Source: an uncultured Bacillaceae bacterium | Lineage (GTDB): Bacteria; Bacillota; Bacilli; Bacillales; Bacillaceae_L | Direction of reading: 5' to 3' | DNA length: 64,000 nucleotides | Assembly (NCBI GenBank): GCA_947497585.1 | Contig: CANMHG010000003.1 | Coordinates: forward strand, 1-64,000 | In this document: piece after piece, positions 8,348-16,496 of the stretch | How the letters are laid out: every line of letters begins with the position of its first letter | How positions within the stretch are numbered: the stretch's first letter is position 1 | The notes under the pieces: generated by a model | Database searches by the model: none | What the model was told of the DNA's origin: nothing | Seen by the model: only the letters and a program-made list of their open reading frames with translations | Made by a program: the position numbers and the translations under genes

Positions 8348-9100
8348 ATGAAATTAAATAAAAGTATTTTAAATGTAGTATCTACAATGTTTCTAACAGT
8401 TTCATTAGTAGGTTGTGGTATGACAGTAGATAACCAAGTAGAAGAAGGAAAGAGTGGCTCAGAGGTTGCAGAAAAGCCAGGGAATGTAGGAATCGTAGAA
8501 GGTTCTTTAAAAACAATACTTGAAAAAGTGGAAGGTACTGCGTATAAGTATACTTTTACGATTCATAATGACAAGGCCGAGGATCAAACACTAGTATTCC
8601 CTTCATCACAAGAATACGATTATAGTATTAAGAACGAAAAGGGAGAAGTTCTATACACATTTGGAATGGATAAATCCTTCATGACAGTAATTACTGAAAA
8701 AGTACTTAAGCCTGGTGAGAGTTTACAGTTTGAAGTAGACCTGGCTGAAGGCTTAGAAAAGCTAGAATCAGGCAAGTATACTGTTGAAATATGGGCAACA
8801 TTACAAGATAGCAATGGGTTAAGAACGAAGGTCGATGTTGATTTTGATAAATCTACTTTAGAAACCGAACCGAACTTAGTTGGAGAAGTATTTACTACCG
8901 AACCAGTAACCTATGTTGGTCAAATCGACTTGAATTCAATTGAAATCATAAACGAAGAAGGATTAAATGAAGTGTACCGTCTATCAGATTCAGCAAAAGA
9001 GCAAGTGGCAGAGTTAGTTGAAGAAAGCACAATCACAATTGACTTTACGGTTGATTCTGATGGACAGCGTGTGGCTGAGTCATTTACGGTTAAAAAATAA
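8348..9100 (+). CDS. Lipoprotein with BsuPI-type proteinase-inhibitor domain
   Basis: A 250-residue lipoprotein: signal peptide with lipobox SLVGC (Cys about 26), then a beta-sandwich of the BsuPI family at about residues 55-160 (YTFTIHNDKAEDQTLVF and LKPGESLQFEVDL are family-like). The family is named for the B. subtilis intracellular proteinase inhibitor, which inhibits the major intracellular subtilisin. The C-terminal part (about 175-250) is a further Glu/Val-rich segment. ATG 8348 follows GAGGTGATAG. It sits directly downstream of a secreted subtilase with a terminator between them, suggesting but not proving an enzyme-inhibitor relationship. Confidence 0.78.
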   Translation: MKLNKSILNVVSTMFLTVSLVGCGMTVDNQVEEGKSGSEVAEKPGNVGIVEGSLKTILEKVEGTAYKYTFTIHNDKAEDQTLVFPSSQEYDYSIKNEKGEVLYTFGMDKSFMTVITEKVLKPGESLQFEVDLAEGLEKLESGKYTVEIWATLQDSNGLRTKVDVDFDKSTLETEPNLVGEVFTTEPVTYVGQIDLNSIEIINEEGLNEVYRLSDSAKEQVAELVEESTITIDFTVDSDGQRVAESFTVKK

Positions 9101-9121
9101 TTAGAACGGCGCAATAATCGA

Positions 9122-9156
9122 AAAAGCTTGAGGGAAATATCAATCCTCAAGCTTTT
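9122..9156 (+). terminator. Intrinsic terminator after the BsuPI lipoprotein
   Basis: AAAAGCTTGAGG (9122-9133) pairs with CCTCAAGCTTTT (9145-9156); strong stem followed by ATCTATTTT. Confidence 0.85.
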
Positions 9157-9194
9157 ATCTATTTTATAGTATTAACACTTTACCACACTAACAC

Positions 9195-9215
9195 ACCGGG
9201 GGTCAGGCCCCCGGT
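9195..9215. repeat. Copy 3 of the GGGGTCAGGCCCC-type repeat
   Basis: ACCGGGGG and CCCCCGGT form a perfect 8-bp stem around TCAGG. It lies between convergently unrelated same-strand genes and may also act as a terminator. Confidence 0.75.
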
Positions 9216-9327
9216 GACATAATTATGTAAGAAGTGTCCATTTTTGCAAAAAGAAATCCATATTATATTGGACCGCTTACCTATATAATGATGGTAACTA
9301 TGTTACCAAAAGGGGACATCAAAACTG

Positions 9328-10218
9328 ATGCTATCAAACTTAGATCTTACATCATCTATTACGAAAAGAGACATTGGGCTTATACTCATCATTACGATCC
9401 TTGTAGATCTTGTCTTATACTTTACGAAATTCTCTAGCTTCATGTTTACACTCTATGATTTGCTATTGATGATTACGTTTTACGTAGGGATAAAGCTTCA
9501 TCATGTTCTGCAAAGCAACGATGATCAACCACAAGACAGAAAATCACTTCTAAGTAAATTTGTTATCGTTTTTATTGCCTTTTACTGTGCTATGACTGTG
9601 ATCGACTCATTATCTTACTCTCTTTTTGAATCGTACTGGGATAATCATGAGCAATATGTGGAGGATTCAGTAGCCTATGTAGATTCTGAAGCAGCTGAAC
9701 CCCCTACAGAGAATGCAACTGTCGAGGATATGACCTATTATGTCTTTAGTATCATAGATTCAGTAGGCTACGAGTTTTTGAGTTCGATTCTAGCGGGAAC
9801 AGAAGAAATCTGGCGACTCGGTTATATGATTCTAATACTCCTAGTTTTAAAAGCCATCTTCCAAAAGACATGGAATAGTAAAAACCAAAGACCATTCATG
9901 ATTGCAGCCCTGGTCCTTAGTTCCATCATGTTCGGCTGGAGCCATACCTTCGCATCTTATTACGACGACACATCTGTTTATATTGGTACTGTCATTCTAT
10001 ACTCAATAGCCGGTATCATCCTAGGCTCACTTCTTTTATGGGCAAAAAATCTATGGATCCTAGTCGCGGTCCATTCGTTATACGATGTACTAGTAACCAT
10101 CTCGTGGTATTACTTTAACCTTGCATTAGAGGTAACTATTGTACTCTTACTTATCATCTATGCTATAAACCATTTGGGGCCAAGGAAAAAGATCGAAGTA
10201 CAACAACAAACTTTTTAA
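9328..10218 (+). CDS. CPBP (Abi/CAAX-like) family intramembrane metalloprotease
   Basis: A 296-residue polytopic membrane protein. Family motifs: EEIWR (EExxxR, motif 1), then FGWSHTF in the following helix (motif 2) and VHSLYDVLV (motif 3), supplying the Glu and His residues of the intramembrane metal site. At least seven hydrophobic segments; the acidic loop at about residues 95-145 is unusual. Bacterial members are linked to bacteriocin self-immunity, prenyl-protein processing or peptide maturation; none is indicated here. ATG 9328 is the first in-frame start; the ribosome site (AAGGGGAC) is rather far from it. Confidence 0.83.
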   Translation: MLSNLDLTSSITKRDIGLILIITILVDLVLYFTKFSSFMFTLYDLLLMITFYVGIKLHHVLQSNDDQPQDRKSLLSKFVIVFIAFYCAMTVIDSLSYSLFESYWDNHEQYVEDSVAYVDSEAAEPPTENATVEDMTYYVFSIIDSVGYEFLSSILAGTEEIWRLGYMILILLVLKAIFQKTWNSKNQRPFMIAALVLSSIMFGWSHTFASYYDDTSVYIGTVILYSIAGIILGSLLLWAKNLWILVAVHSLYDVLVTISWYYFNLALEVTIVLLLIIYAINHLGPRKKIEVQQQTF

Positions 10219-10225
10219 CCATAAA

Positions 10226-10258
10226 AAAGAACTAGTTCCGATTGGAATCTAGTTCTTT
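10226..10258. terminator. Bidirectional terminator between convergent genes
   Basis: AAAGAACTAG (10226-10235) pairs with CTAGTTCTTT (10249-10258), with an inner TTCC/GGAA stem; A-run before it and T-rich sequence after it. Confidence 0.8.
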
Positions 10259-10262
10259 CACT

Positions 10263-10961
10263 TTATTTCTTAGGAATTTCGCAACCATCATCGTCACAAT
10301 TAAGCCCATCTTCACTGTTCATAACAACGATTTGATTCTCAGCGGCAATTTTTTCAAGTGCCTCTATAAATACTTCAGTTGGTTGTGCCCCGGTTAGAGC
10401 ATACTTTTTATTAATAAGAAAGAATGGAACGCCTGTAACACCAATTTGTTGTGCGGTACGTTCATCGGCACGAACATCTTCTGCCATCTCTTCACTTGCT
10501 AACATTTGGATTACTTCTTCCCGGACTAATCCAACCTCAACTGCCAATTCAGTTAAGGTTTCATGATCCCCAATGTGCTTCGATTCTGTAAAGTAAGCAT
10601 ACAAAATCCGTTCAGTCATCTCTTTCATTAATCCCTTTGTTTTAGCAAACATAACCAAACGGTGCGCATCAAACGTATTTGTTTGAACTAATGTATCCAT
10701 TTGAAAATCTAGCCCAGCTTCCGCTGCCATTCGTACCATGTTATTACTGTTTGCCTTAGCTTGGTCAATACTCATACCATATTTCTTAGCTAAGCTTTCA
10801 TAAATACTTTCTTTTATATCTCGTCCCTTTGTTGGATCCAACTCAAAGCAACGATAAATGACTTCTACAGGTTGATTAAGTTTAGTAATGGCCTCTTCCA
10901 GACGCCTTTTGCCAATATAGCAAAATGGTCAAGCGAAGTCTGTCCACATTTCAATTTGCAT
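10263..10961 (-). pseudogene. DsbA/FrnE-like oxidoreductase with TGA at the active-site cysteine
   Basis: The frame from ATG 10961 (behind GGAGGG, six-base spacing) encodes a DsbA-family thioredoxin-fold protein of the FrnE type. It begins MQIEMWTDFA, then TGA at 10929-10931, then PFCYIGKRRLEEA. Homologues have FACPFCYIGKRR here, so the stop replaces the first Cys of the CxxC pair. The remainder (about 230 residues in all) is intact, including the cis-Pro loop GVTGVPFF and a C-terminal DGLNCDDDGC tail. Options are a nonsense mutation (TGC or TGT to TGA), an error, or selenocysteine. A stem-loop follows the TGA, but its loop is too close for a typical bacterial SECIS. Without readthrough only a C-terminal fragment from a downstream start could be made. 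Confidence 0.88.
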
Positions 10962-11320
10962 CATTATCCCTCCAAATTCGTATTCCCTTCTAGTATACCT
11001 GCGGAGGATGATTTTTACACGAAAGTCGACTCAGCTTACTAGTGGGGCCTGACCCCCACTGCTTTATAGCGGTAAAGGGTCAGGCCTCTTTATTACATAA
11101 TGGTTGAAGCCAAATAGTACTTTTAATAAATCCCTTACTACTTTGGATATAGATACAAATACTCCCATAAGCGCTGCAATTTATAACCTTTGCGTAATAG
11201 GAAATACCTCACAAAATCGTGATAATTAGAGTAAGAGGTGCGGCTAGAAAGATTGTAAAAGTCGTTCGACAAATGCGTGGCACTTGTCCAGTAGCACCAA
11301 TCACGAAAGGGGCAAAAAAT
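10962..11320. other. Intergenic region upstream of the SLH subtilase
   Basis: Contains a repeat at 11039-11090, an AAATAGTACTTT motif at 11112-11123 shared with the upstream regions of two other subtilases, and one reverse Spo0A-type box (TTCGACA, 11265-11271). The open frame continuing upstream of ATG 11321 to 11219 lacks signal-peptide or domain character and is probably leader, not coding. Confidence 0.5.
11039..11090. repeat. Copy 4 of the GGGGCCTGACCCC-type repeat
   Basis: AGTGGGGCCTGACCCCCACT forms a hairpin, followed by GCTTTATAGC and AAAGGGTCAGGCC. The whole block is very similar to 13795-13826. Confidence 0.78.
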
Positions 11321-13783
11321 ATGAAGCGTTGGTTATCTATTGTGTTTGCGGCGGTATTACTTTTTCCGACTTTCTTCTCAGGATTTCAAACAGCGAGTGC
11401 AAGTGAAACGAGTGGGGTTTCGATTGATCCACTTTTAGACAAAGCGTTCCAAGTGAATGCTTTACAGCAAGTGATTGTTTCATTCAAGGGAGACGGAGCA
11501 CCGAGTGCAAATGCACTTCAACTTTTACAAGACATTGGAATTGGAACAGGGGTTACGATGCAGTCTTTACCAATTGCGGGGGTGCTTGCGACAAAAGCGC
11601 AGGTAGACCTTCTTGCTAAAAGTAGTGAAGTCCGCTCAATCTATTTAAATAGCAAACTTCAATACTTCAACGGAGATTCTACTGACATTACTGGTGTGGA
11701 TAAAGTCCGTACCGATAATGAGTTCCGTCAGCAAAATGGTGGTTTACCACTTTCCGGTAAGGGTGTCGGGGTTGTTGTTAACGACAGTGGTGTGGATGGT
11801 ACACATAAAGACCATGAGTTAGGTAAAAATTTAGTGCAAAACGTAGCAGCAAATTTAAATCTAAACGCCATTGATCCAACGTTATTACCGGTTACTTACT
11901 TAGAAAACGTAGCAAACACAGATACAAATTCAGGTCACGGTACTCATGTAGCTGGGACAGTTGGTGGAACTGGTGCTATGTCTAGCGGAAAATATGAAGG
12001 GGTTGCACCTGGTGCTGACTTAATTGGGTATGGTTCTGGCGCGGCGCTTTTCGTATTGGACGGGATTGGTGGATTCGATTATGCTATCACGAACCAAGCG
12101 CGATATGATATCCGCGTTATCACCAATTCGTGGGGATCTTCTGGTGACTTTGACCCGAATCACCCAATCAATATTGCCAGCAAAAAAGCATATGACCGCG
12201 GAATCACGGTACTTTTTGCAGCAGGAAATGAAGGACCTGGTGAGAATACACACAATCCATACGCTAAGGCACCTTGGGTTATTTCAGTAGCAGCGGGTGT
12301 TAAAGATGGTAGTTTAGCAGATTTCTCGTCACGAGGAACGAAAGGTGTAGGTGGAACATTCACGATGGATGGAATAGAGTGGACGTGGGAAGATCGCCCG
12401 ACAATCACAGCACCTGGTGTTGATATTGTATCAACAAGAGTGCTAGCACCTGTTTCAAGTTTATCGGCCGAACAAGATGCAGCAACCCTTGACCCAGCTC
12501 ATTTACCTTATTACACACACATGAGTGGTACGTCGATGGCAACTCCACATGTAGCAGGAATTGTAGCACTATTACTAGAAGCAAATCCACTATTATCACC
12601 AGAAGATGTGAAGCAGATTTTACAAGATACAGCTACAAACATGCCAGGCTTCGAAGCTTGGGAAGTTGGCGCAGGTTATGTGAATGCATACGCGGCAGTG
12701 GATAAGGCGCTTAATGGTAAAAATTACGGAGAGACCGTGAATCTCTATCAAACGTTCAACAGCAATGTAGTGTCAACAACGGAACGAGTTCCTTTTTCAG
12801 TAAACTATAATCCACTGACTCTAGTATCTACCAATGCATATGAATTTACGGTGGAAGAAGGTCTATCAAGTCTTGTAGCAAAAGCAAACGGAGCTGGATT
12901 GTTAGGAGAAACAGGAAATCCAATTAATCTAGTGTTAATCGCTCCAAATGGAACCGAATATAGCTCAGGAGTCAGCCTGTTGTTCCCACTTTACTATGAC
13001 CGAACGGTGTCGGTAAACTCGCCGATGGCTGGAACATGGAAAGCTGAAATTAGAGGTCTCCGTGGAAATGAACTAAACCCAATTGGGATTTCATTACCTG
13101 AAGAAGTACATGGAACATTAGCTTTTTCAAAAGTAAGCGGGTTCTCAGGACTAAACGATATTAGCGAACACCCAGCAGCGGGCGCAATTCAAATGGGAGT
13201 AAATGAAAGATTATTTGACGGGTATTCAAACGGTACATTTAAGCCTGATCAAACGCTAAAGAGATCAGAACTGGCTAAATACTTAGTGATGGGAGCAGAA
13301 ATTCGTCAATCACTTCCAGCAGCGGCTACATTCACTGATGTGAAAGCAACTGACCTTAGCTTTGTGGAGGCTGTTCTTGCAAAAGGAGCAGCATTCCGAG
13401 GAGCTCAGTTCTACAATGGAGTAATGTTAGGGAAAAATGGAAAGTTTGCTCCGAATGATGCAGTAACACGTGCAGAATTAGCATACTCTCTTGTGCAAAG
13501 TTTAGGTCTACAAGAAGAAGCTAAAGCCTTTACTGGTGATGTGACTGTGCAATACAAGGATGAGCGAGTAAAGATTCAAGACGCAGGTCAAATTCCAGCT
13601 GAACTAAAAGGCTATGTCCAGCTAGCATTAGATCTAAACATCCTAAACGCAAACTTCTCAGTCACACAAGGACCATTTGACTTACAACCAAAAGTAACAG
13701 CAACATTCAGCCCAACAGCACAAGTCACGCGCGGTGAATTCGCAGTGGGGATGACTAGATTCTATAACGCATACCTAAACTAA
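11321..13783 (+). CDS. S8 subtilase with C-terminal SLH cell-wall anchor
   Basis: An 820-residue secreted protease: signal peptide (residues 1-28, ends TASA), pro-region with LQQVIVSFKG, subtilase domain with Asp155 (VVNDSGVDGTHKD), His206 (SGHGTHVAG), Asn303 (FAAGNEGPG) and Ser405 (MSGTSMATPHVAG), a beta-rich region (about 490-620), and three SLH-type repeats (about 625-820; e.g. LFDGYSNGTFKPDQTLKRSE). SLH domains bind pyruvylated secondary wall polymer, so the enzyme should be displayed on the cell surface. ATG 11321 behind AAAGGGG is preferred. Paralogue of the 6806 product. Confidence 0.93.
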   Translation: MKRWLSIVFAAVLLFPTFFSGFQTASASETSGVSIDPLLDKAFQVNALQQVIVSFKGDGAPSANALQLLQDIGIGTGVTMQSLPIAGVLATKAQVDLLAKSSEVRSIYLNSKLQYFNGDSTDITGVDKVRTDNEFRQQNGGLPLSGKGVGVVVNDSGVDGTHKDHELGKNLVQNVAANLNLNAIDPTLLPVTYLENVANTDTNSGHGTHVAGTVGGTGAMSSGKYEGVAPGADLIGYGSGAALFVLDGIGGFDYAITNQARYDIRVITNSWGSSGDFDPNHPINIASKKAYDRGITVLFAAGNEGPGENTHNPYAKAPWVISVAAGVKDGSLADFSSRGTKGVGGTFTMDGIEWTWEDRPTITAPGVDIVSTRVLAPVSSLSAEQDAATLDPAHLPYYTHMSGTSMATPHVAGIVALLLEANPLLSPEDVKQILQDTATNMPGFEAWEVGAGYVNAYAAVDKALNGKNYGETVNLYQTFNSNVVSTTERVPFSVNYNPLTLVSTNAYEFTVEEGLSSLVAKANGAGLLGETGNPINLVLIAPNGTEYSSGVSLLFPLYYDRTVSVNSPMAGTWKAEIRGLRGNELNPIGISLPEEVHGTLAFSKVSGFSGLNDISEHPAAGAIQMGVNERLFDGYSNGTFKPDQTLKRSELAKYLVMGAEIRQSLPAAATFTDVKATDLSFVEAVLAKGAAFRGAQFYNGVMLGKNGKFAPNDAVTRAELAYSLVQSLGLQEEAKAFTGDVTVQYKDERVKIQDAGQIPAELKGYVQLALDLNILNANFSVTQGPFDLQPKVTATFSPTAQVTRGEFAVGMTRFYNAYLN

Positions 13784-13794
13784 TTTGGGGCCTG

Positions 13795-13826
13795 ACCCCC
13801 ACCGCTTTACAGCGGTGAAGGGTCAG
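13795..13826. repeat. Copy 5 of the GGGGCCTGACCCC-type repeat
   Basis: TTGGGGCCTGACCCCCACCGC followed by TTTACAGCGGTGAAGGGTCAG; ACCGC/GCGGT forms a stem. Very similar to 11041-11082. Confidence 0.78.
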
Positions 13827-13839
13827 TTATATGAAATAA

Positions 13840-13880
13840 AATAAGTCGGAGGGGGCAAGGCCCCCTCCGACTTATTTTTT
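13840..13880. terminator. Strong hairpin terminator
   Basis: 16-bp perfect stem, AATAAGTCGGAGGGGG (13840-13855) with its complement at 13861-13876, loop CAAGG, then T-run. It probably ends the SLH subtilase transcript and may work in both directions. Confidence 0.88.
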
Positions 13881-13956
13881 CAAGCTATCTCCAATTTTAG
13901 GTCTTAATTATCACATATTATCCACTTAATGTCCACGCTGTTACCAAACAGAAGAG

Positions 13957-14241
13957 TTACAGCCATCTTGGAGCCCCTGAAGAATTTGTTAAGTTAATGA
14001 TTACGAAATAGACCCCATAAACGAGTATAATCCCTAATATCACCCACATTATTCGTCTGCTTGATCTCACTTTTATATAGATAAACCCTAACAAAAAGTA
14101 ACAAAGTAGAACCACTAATCCAATCAATCCGAAATTAATAGCCAGTAATATCTCCATTTCAAATGCTGTAACAACAAGATAGACTAATATAATGGCATAA
14201 ATCATAAACAAGAAACTGCCGATTTTAAAGTAATTGTTCAT
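13957..14241 (-). CDS. Small three-span membrane protein, unknown
   Basis: A 94-residue hydrophobic protein with three predicted membrane segments (about 6-28, 33-55, 65-86), separated by a short basic loop (KVRSSRR). Start ATG 14241 follows AAAGGAG. It ends in a polar tail (NSSGAPRWL). No family recognised. A 41-bp palindrome lies upstream on the other side. Confidence 0.65.
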   Translation of the reverse strand: MNNYFKIGSFLFMIYAIILVYLVVTAFEMEILLAINFGLIGLVVLLCYFLLGFIYIKVRSSRRIMWVILGIILVYGVYFVIINLTNSSGAPRWL

Positions 14242-14360
14242 CCTATTCTCCTTTATTAGAGATGACTATGCACTTATCTAAGTAGTCGAAAAAATGTTGT
14301 AATGTGTTTCACTATTTATATATATTCCATCGCCAAATAAATTCCACCTGCTCATAACCC

Positions 14361-14401
14361 AAAATATGTCGGATGGGGCCTGGCCCCATCCGACATATTT
14401 T
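14361..14401. repeat. 41-bp perfect palindrome (copy 6 of the repeat, extended)
   Basis: The left arm 14361-14380 and the right arm 14382-14401 are exact 20-base inverted copies around one T. The centre GGGGCCTGGCCCC is a variant of the dispersed repeat core and the outer arms are AAAATATGTCGGA and its complement. Followed by T-rich sequence, so it could act as a terminator in both directions. Confidence 0.9.
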
Positions 14402-14486
14402 GTTCGTATTTTTCCACCCACCATGTTTAAAATCCTGCAAAACTACTATAATAGTTAATAGAATCTAGCAAAGGGCGGGAGATAGA

Positions 14487-16403
14487 ATGCTAAAGGTAGG
14501 CAGAAATGATGTGTGCCCATGTGGGAGTGGGAAGAAGTTTAAGAAGTGTTGCGAGAAGACAGAAGTAGTTTCGATTACTTCAATTGTCGATCAAGAAATG
14601 ATAGATATCAAAAATGAAATAGTTGGTTTTGCTCATTATCACTTTGGAGCCGAATTGGAACAGGTGATAACTGACAGATATAGTGAGTTTGAGGTCCCGG
14701 AAGATGATGAAGATATAAGTCAAATAATTACCTTGATCGGGTGGGGTTGGACTATATTCAATGAGCCAATAAAGAAAAAAGGTAACCAAAGAATCATAGA
14801 CCTTTACCTAGCTGAAAATATAAATAGAATCAGCAGACCTAGGACCCGGGAAATCGTTCGTTCTTGGACAAATGGACAATCCACCATATCAAGATTACTA
14901 GAAAAAAATAGTCATGAAATTTTGGTTCAGGATCTTTTTACAAAAGAAAACAAGAGAGTAAAATTGTTAACAAAAGATTTGTTTAAAGAATTTGAGATTG
15001 GCTCACTTTTACTAGGAACACTAGTCCCACTTGGCGATAGCTACATGTATTTTCTTGAATGCGTGGGAATTGAAGGCACTCAAAGCATGGAGTCGTTGAT
15101 TTTTAGAATCTATGAAGATACTCATCTCGAAGATCCAGCTGAATTTTTAAAAGAAGATTTTCTATTTATAGTAGGTATGTCACTTCTCAATGAGGACGAA
15201 AACACCGAGCTTGAAGTGGATGTAGACAATGTTGAGTGGGTGACGCCGTTACATCAAATGATCGCTAAATTCTTTCAATCTAAAATGGTCAATGAACCAG
15301 AACAGTTCACTTCCGTTGGACTTCTACTTTGGAAAGTATATAGCGACAGGAAAGCACCACTTATTAAAAATCCGAATATCGTAGTGGCAGCACTTCACTA
15401 CTTACTTGATCAAATGTTTACACAAACTCATACTCAAAAATCAATCGCAGAATTGTATGGTGTAACAGCAGGAAGTGTTTCATCACGCTATCGCGATATA
15501 TACGATACAACAGAGGATATTATTGACGAAATATCTCAGGATAGAATTATTCCTGAAATAGACGCAGCCATCGAGCGTCGCATTGAAGAGAATGAAAGAA
15601 GGATTGCGGAACTTGAGGCAGAATTGGCTGGTTATGAGGCTAAGTTAGAGAAATCGAACAAAAAGCAACCATCGGAAAAGAAACCTAAAAAGCCAAGTCA
15701 GCGTAATAAATCAAAGGCTCAAGATTTAATTTATCAAGCAATCAACACAAACGGAAAAGAACGAGTAAAACTAGCAAAAAAGGGAATGGAGCTAGACCCA
15801 TTCAATGCAGATGGTTATACGATTTTAGCCGAAGAAGCTAGTACACTTGAAGAAACAATAAATCTATTGAAACGCGGAGTGGAAATGGGCGCAGAGGAGT
15901 TAGGTGAAACCATTTTCAAGGAAGATAAAGGACACTTCTGGGGACTGATTGAAACTAGGCCTTTCATGCGAGCAAAGTTTAACTATGCGTTTGCTCTAAG
16001 GAGAAGTGGCAATACACAAGAAGCAATTAAACACTATGAAGAGCTTCTTGAACTAAATCCAATGGATAACCAAGGAGTACGATATGAGCTTATTGAGTCA
16101 TACCTAGCAACCAAATCCATCAAAAAAGCTAAAAATCTTTTGAAAAAATATCCTGAAGATAGTACCGATAATTTGTATAATCTTGCTCTGATTGAATATA
16201 TAGAAAAAGGAAATACCGTAACGCTAAAAAAACGGTTAAAAGAGGCAAAAAAACAAAATCCATTTGTTGTAGACTATTTAAGTGGTAAGAAGAAATTACC
16301 TTCAATCCTGCCTGAATACTACGGCTGGGGCGATGAAAACGAAGCGATTGTTTATGCGGCTAAGTTCAAAGATGTATGGACTGAACAGACAGCATTATTA
16401 TAG
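14487..16403 (+). CDS. SEC-C zinc-motif protein with coiled coil and TPR region
   Basis: A 638-residue protein. Residues 5-24 form a SEC-C motif ([14 protein letters not shown]: Cys10, Cys12, Cys21, Cys22), a zinc knuckle shared with the C-terminus of SecA. The middle holds a helix-turn-helix-like stretch ([17 protein letters not shown], about residue 315). A coiled coil with many Glu and Lys follows (about 360-415), including a [13 protein letters not shown] linker. TPR-like repeats occupy about 420-600. ATG 14487 follows GGGAG. Such mosaics are common in Bacillus, with unknown roles; nucleic acid or ribosome binding is a guess. Confidence 0.78.
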   Translation: MLKVGRNDVCPCGSGKKFKKCCEKTEVVSITSIVDQEMIDIKNEIVGFAHYHFGAELEQVITDRYSEFEVPEDDEDISQIITLIGWGWTIFNEPIKKKGNQRIIDLYLAENINRISRPRTREIVRSWTNGQSTISRLLEKNSHEILVQDLFTKENKRVKLLTKDLFKEFEIGSLLLGTLVPLGDSYMYFLECVGIEGTQSMESLIFRIYEDTHLEDPAEFLKEDFLFIVGMSLLNEDENTELEVDVDNVEWVTPLHQMIAKFFQSKMVNEPEQFTSVGLLLWKVYSDRKAPLIKNPNIVVAALHYLLDQMFTQTHTQKSIAELYGVTAGSVSSRYRDIYDTTEDIIDEISQDRIIPEIDAAIERRIEENERRIAELEAELAGYEAKLEKSNKKQPSEKKPKKPSQRNKSKAQDLIYQAINTNGKERVKLAKKGMELDPFNADGYTILAEEASTLEETINLLKRGVEMGAEELGETIFKEDKGHFWGLIETRPFMRAKFNYAFALRRSGNTQEAIKHYEELLELNPMDNQGVRYELIESYLATKSIKKAKNLLKKYPEDSTDNLYNLALIEYIEKGNTVTLKKRLKEAKKQNPFVVDYLSGKKKLPSILPEYYGWGDENEAIVYAAKFKDVWTEQTALL

Positions 16404-16420
16404 ATCCTTTAATAAGAAAA

Positions 16421-16450
16421 AAAGGTTTCAGGCATCAGCCTGAAACCTTT
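16421..16450. terminator. Bidirectional terminator between convergent genes
   Basis: AAAGGTTTCAGGC (16421-16433) pairs perfectly with GCCTGAAACCTTT (16438-16450), loop ATCA. Confidence 0.88.
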
Positions 16451-16453
16451 AAA

Positions 16454-16491
16454 TATGTCTTCGGGGGCCTGACCCCCAGTACTTTAAAGTG
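16454..16491. repeat. Copy 7 of the GGGGCCTGACCCC-type repeat
   Basis: ATGTCTTCGGGGGCCTGACC continues CCCAGTACTTTAAAGTG; shares the CTTTAAAGTG end with copies 1 and 2. It lies at the 3' end of the minus-strand subtilase. Confidence 0.78.
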
Positions 16492-16496
16492 TTAAA

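Noticed and set aside
10932-10955. Stem-loop right after the TGA as a SECIS element
   Set aside because: Its loop starts about 10 bases after TGA, whereas bacterial SECIS loops lie about 16-37 bases away, and the conserved loop G is not clearly placed. The stem is also partly forced by the conserved CPFCYIGKRR codons.
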